Shown: in pieces, positions 63,691 through 64,000 of the stretch
How positions within the stretch are numbered: position 1 is the first letter of the stretch
How the letters are laid out: each line of letters begins with the position of its first letter
From: Prunus persica
Taxonomy: Eukaryota > Streptophyta > Magnoliopsida > Rosales > Rosaceae
Direction: 5' to 3'
Assembly (NCBI RefSeq): GCF_000346465.2
Contig: NC_034016.1
Coordinates: 10,969,805-11,033,804, forward strand
Length of the DNA: 64,000 nt
Notes under the pieces: model-generated
Databases searched by the model: none
Told to the model about the DNA's origin: nothing
The model's input: only the letters and a program-made list of their open reading frames with translations
Program-made: the position numbers and the translations under genes

Positions 63691-64000
63691 TGCTCTCAAT
63701 GAAAGCACTAAATATTTGTGCAAAAATTCTCACGAGAGAATATTCACTTGTGGATTCTTCAACCTTTGATCTTCCTTCTCTCTCTTCCTCGGTTCCTATA
63801 AAAAAATCAAAGTAAATAAACCAGACCCAAGGGGTGTTAGCTAAAAGCCCTTCGATGCCTAAGTTAGGTCGATTGAATCTAGGAGGAAAAATATCTAAAA
63901 AAGGTATGGAGATTTTTCTATGTTAAGAACTAGGCGGCCAGAGTCGTGTGTGGTGGTTGAGCTGTGTTAAAAATATATAGAGAGGAGATAGAGATGTGGC
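63691..64000 (-). mobile_element. Ty3/gypsy-type LTR copy 3 (partial) with primer-binding region
   Basis: On the minus strand, from the window edge: TTAGGCATCGAAGGGC, CGAGGAAGAGAGAGAAGGA, GAAGAATCCACAAGTGAATA, ending near TTTTTGCACA at about 63716, then TTTAGTGCTTTCATTGAGAG as primer-binding region. It matches copies 1 and 2 and links that LTR family to the gag at 61690-63180. The LTR continues beyond the window. Confidence 0.7.

Overview
This is a stretch of a plant nuclear genome: genes with spliceosomal introns, plant-specific families (CYSTM, DUF247, plant-type GTE bromodomain protein) and a dense load of plant transposons. The gene families and the Cassandra elements fit a eudicot, perhaps a woody Rosaceae species. 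That placement is inference from familiarity, not from a search.

Host genes are few and small. From left to right they are: the 3' end of a Pol5/MYBBP1A-like nucleolar protein gene (2-505, +); a three-exon GTE-type BET bromodomain gene (2514-4439, -); a MOZART1/GIP1 gamma-tubulin complex adaptor (37203-37421, +); a three-exon CYSTM gene of 67 codons with a SINE in its first intron (39854-40755, -); a two-exon mitochondrial ribosomal protein S11 gene with a GC-AG intron (48585-49535, +); and two tandem DUF247/UPF0481 genes (50815-52176 and 55109-56524, +). A bHLH gene fragment (50114-50329, -) lies just upstream of the DUF247 pair.

Most of the rest is transposon sequence, much of it nested. 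6.8-24 kb: a Tourist-like MITE, a Helitron-like element, two complete Cassandra TRIMs with 5S-rRNA-like LTRs inside Ty3/gypsy debris, a TTF-type hAT transposase pseudogene with two stops, an apparently complete hAT element (16032-19854) with an 8-bp target duplication, a four-exon transposase gene and a captured receptor-kinase fragment, a 79-bp tandem array, a solo LTR, a MULE end and a 5'-truncated LINE tail. 24.2-36 kb: a broken hAT gene (-) split by a 1.64-kb solo LTR (itself probably inside another insertion) and by a 6.2-kb long-LTR Ty3/gypsy element that kept gag and integrase remnants but no visible reverse transcriptase. 38-39.6 kb: a LINE relic. 41.7-48.2 kb: a 5'-truncated LINE with a perfect 18-bp target duplication, itself interrupted by a young Ty1/copia element (5-bp duplication, LTRs differing at 5 of 347 positions, one polyprotein frame with four stops). 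52-60 kb: foldback elements and MITEs between and after the DUF247 genes, a Pack-MULE carrying a CDKB1 kinase fragment and a nested Helitron, and a defective PIF/Harbinger element. 61.7-64 kb: gag, leader and partial LTR of a Ty3/gypsy element whose LTR also occurs near 7.35 kb and 21.2 kb.

The host genes do not form a pathway. The main interest is in transposon-host interplay: two transposons that have picked up kinase gene fragments, a layered insertion history datable from target duplications, and a tandem DUF247 duplication whose flanks were then colonised by elements. Splice sites were chosen by reading frame and family resemblance, without transcript data.
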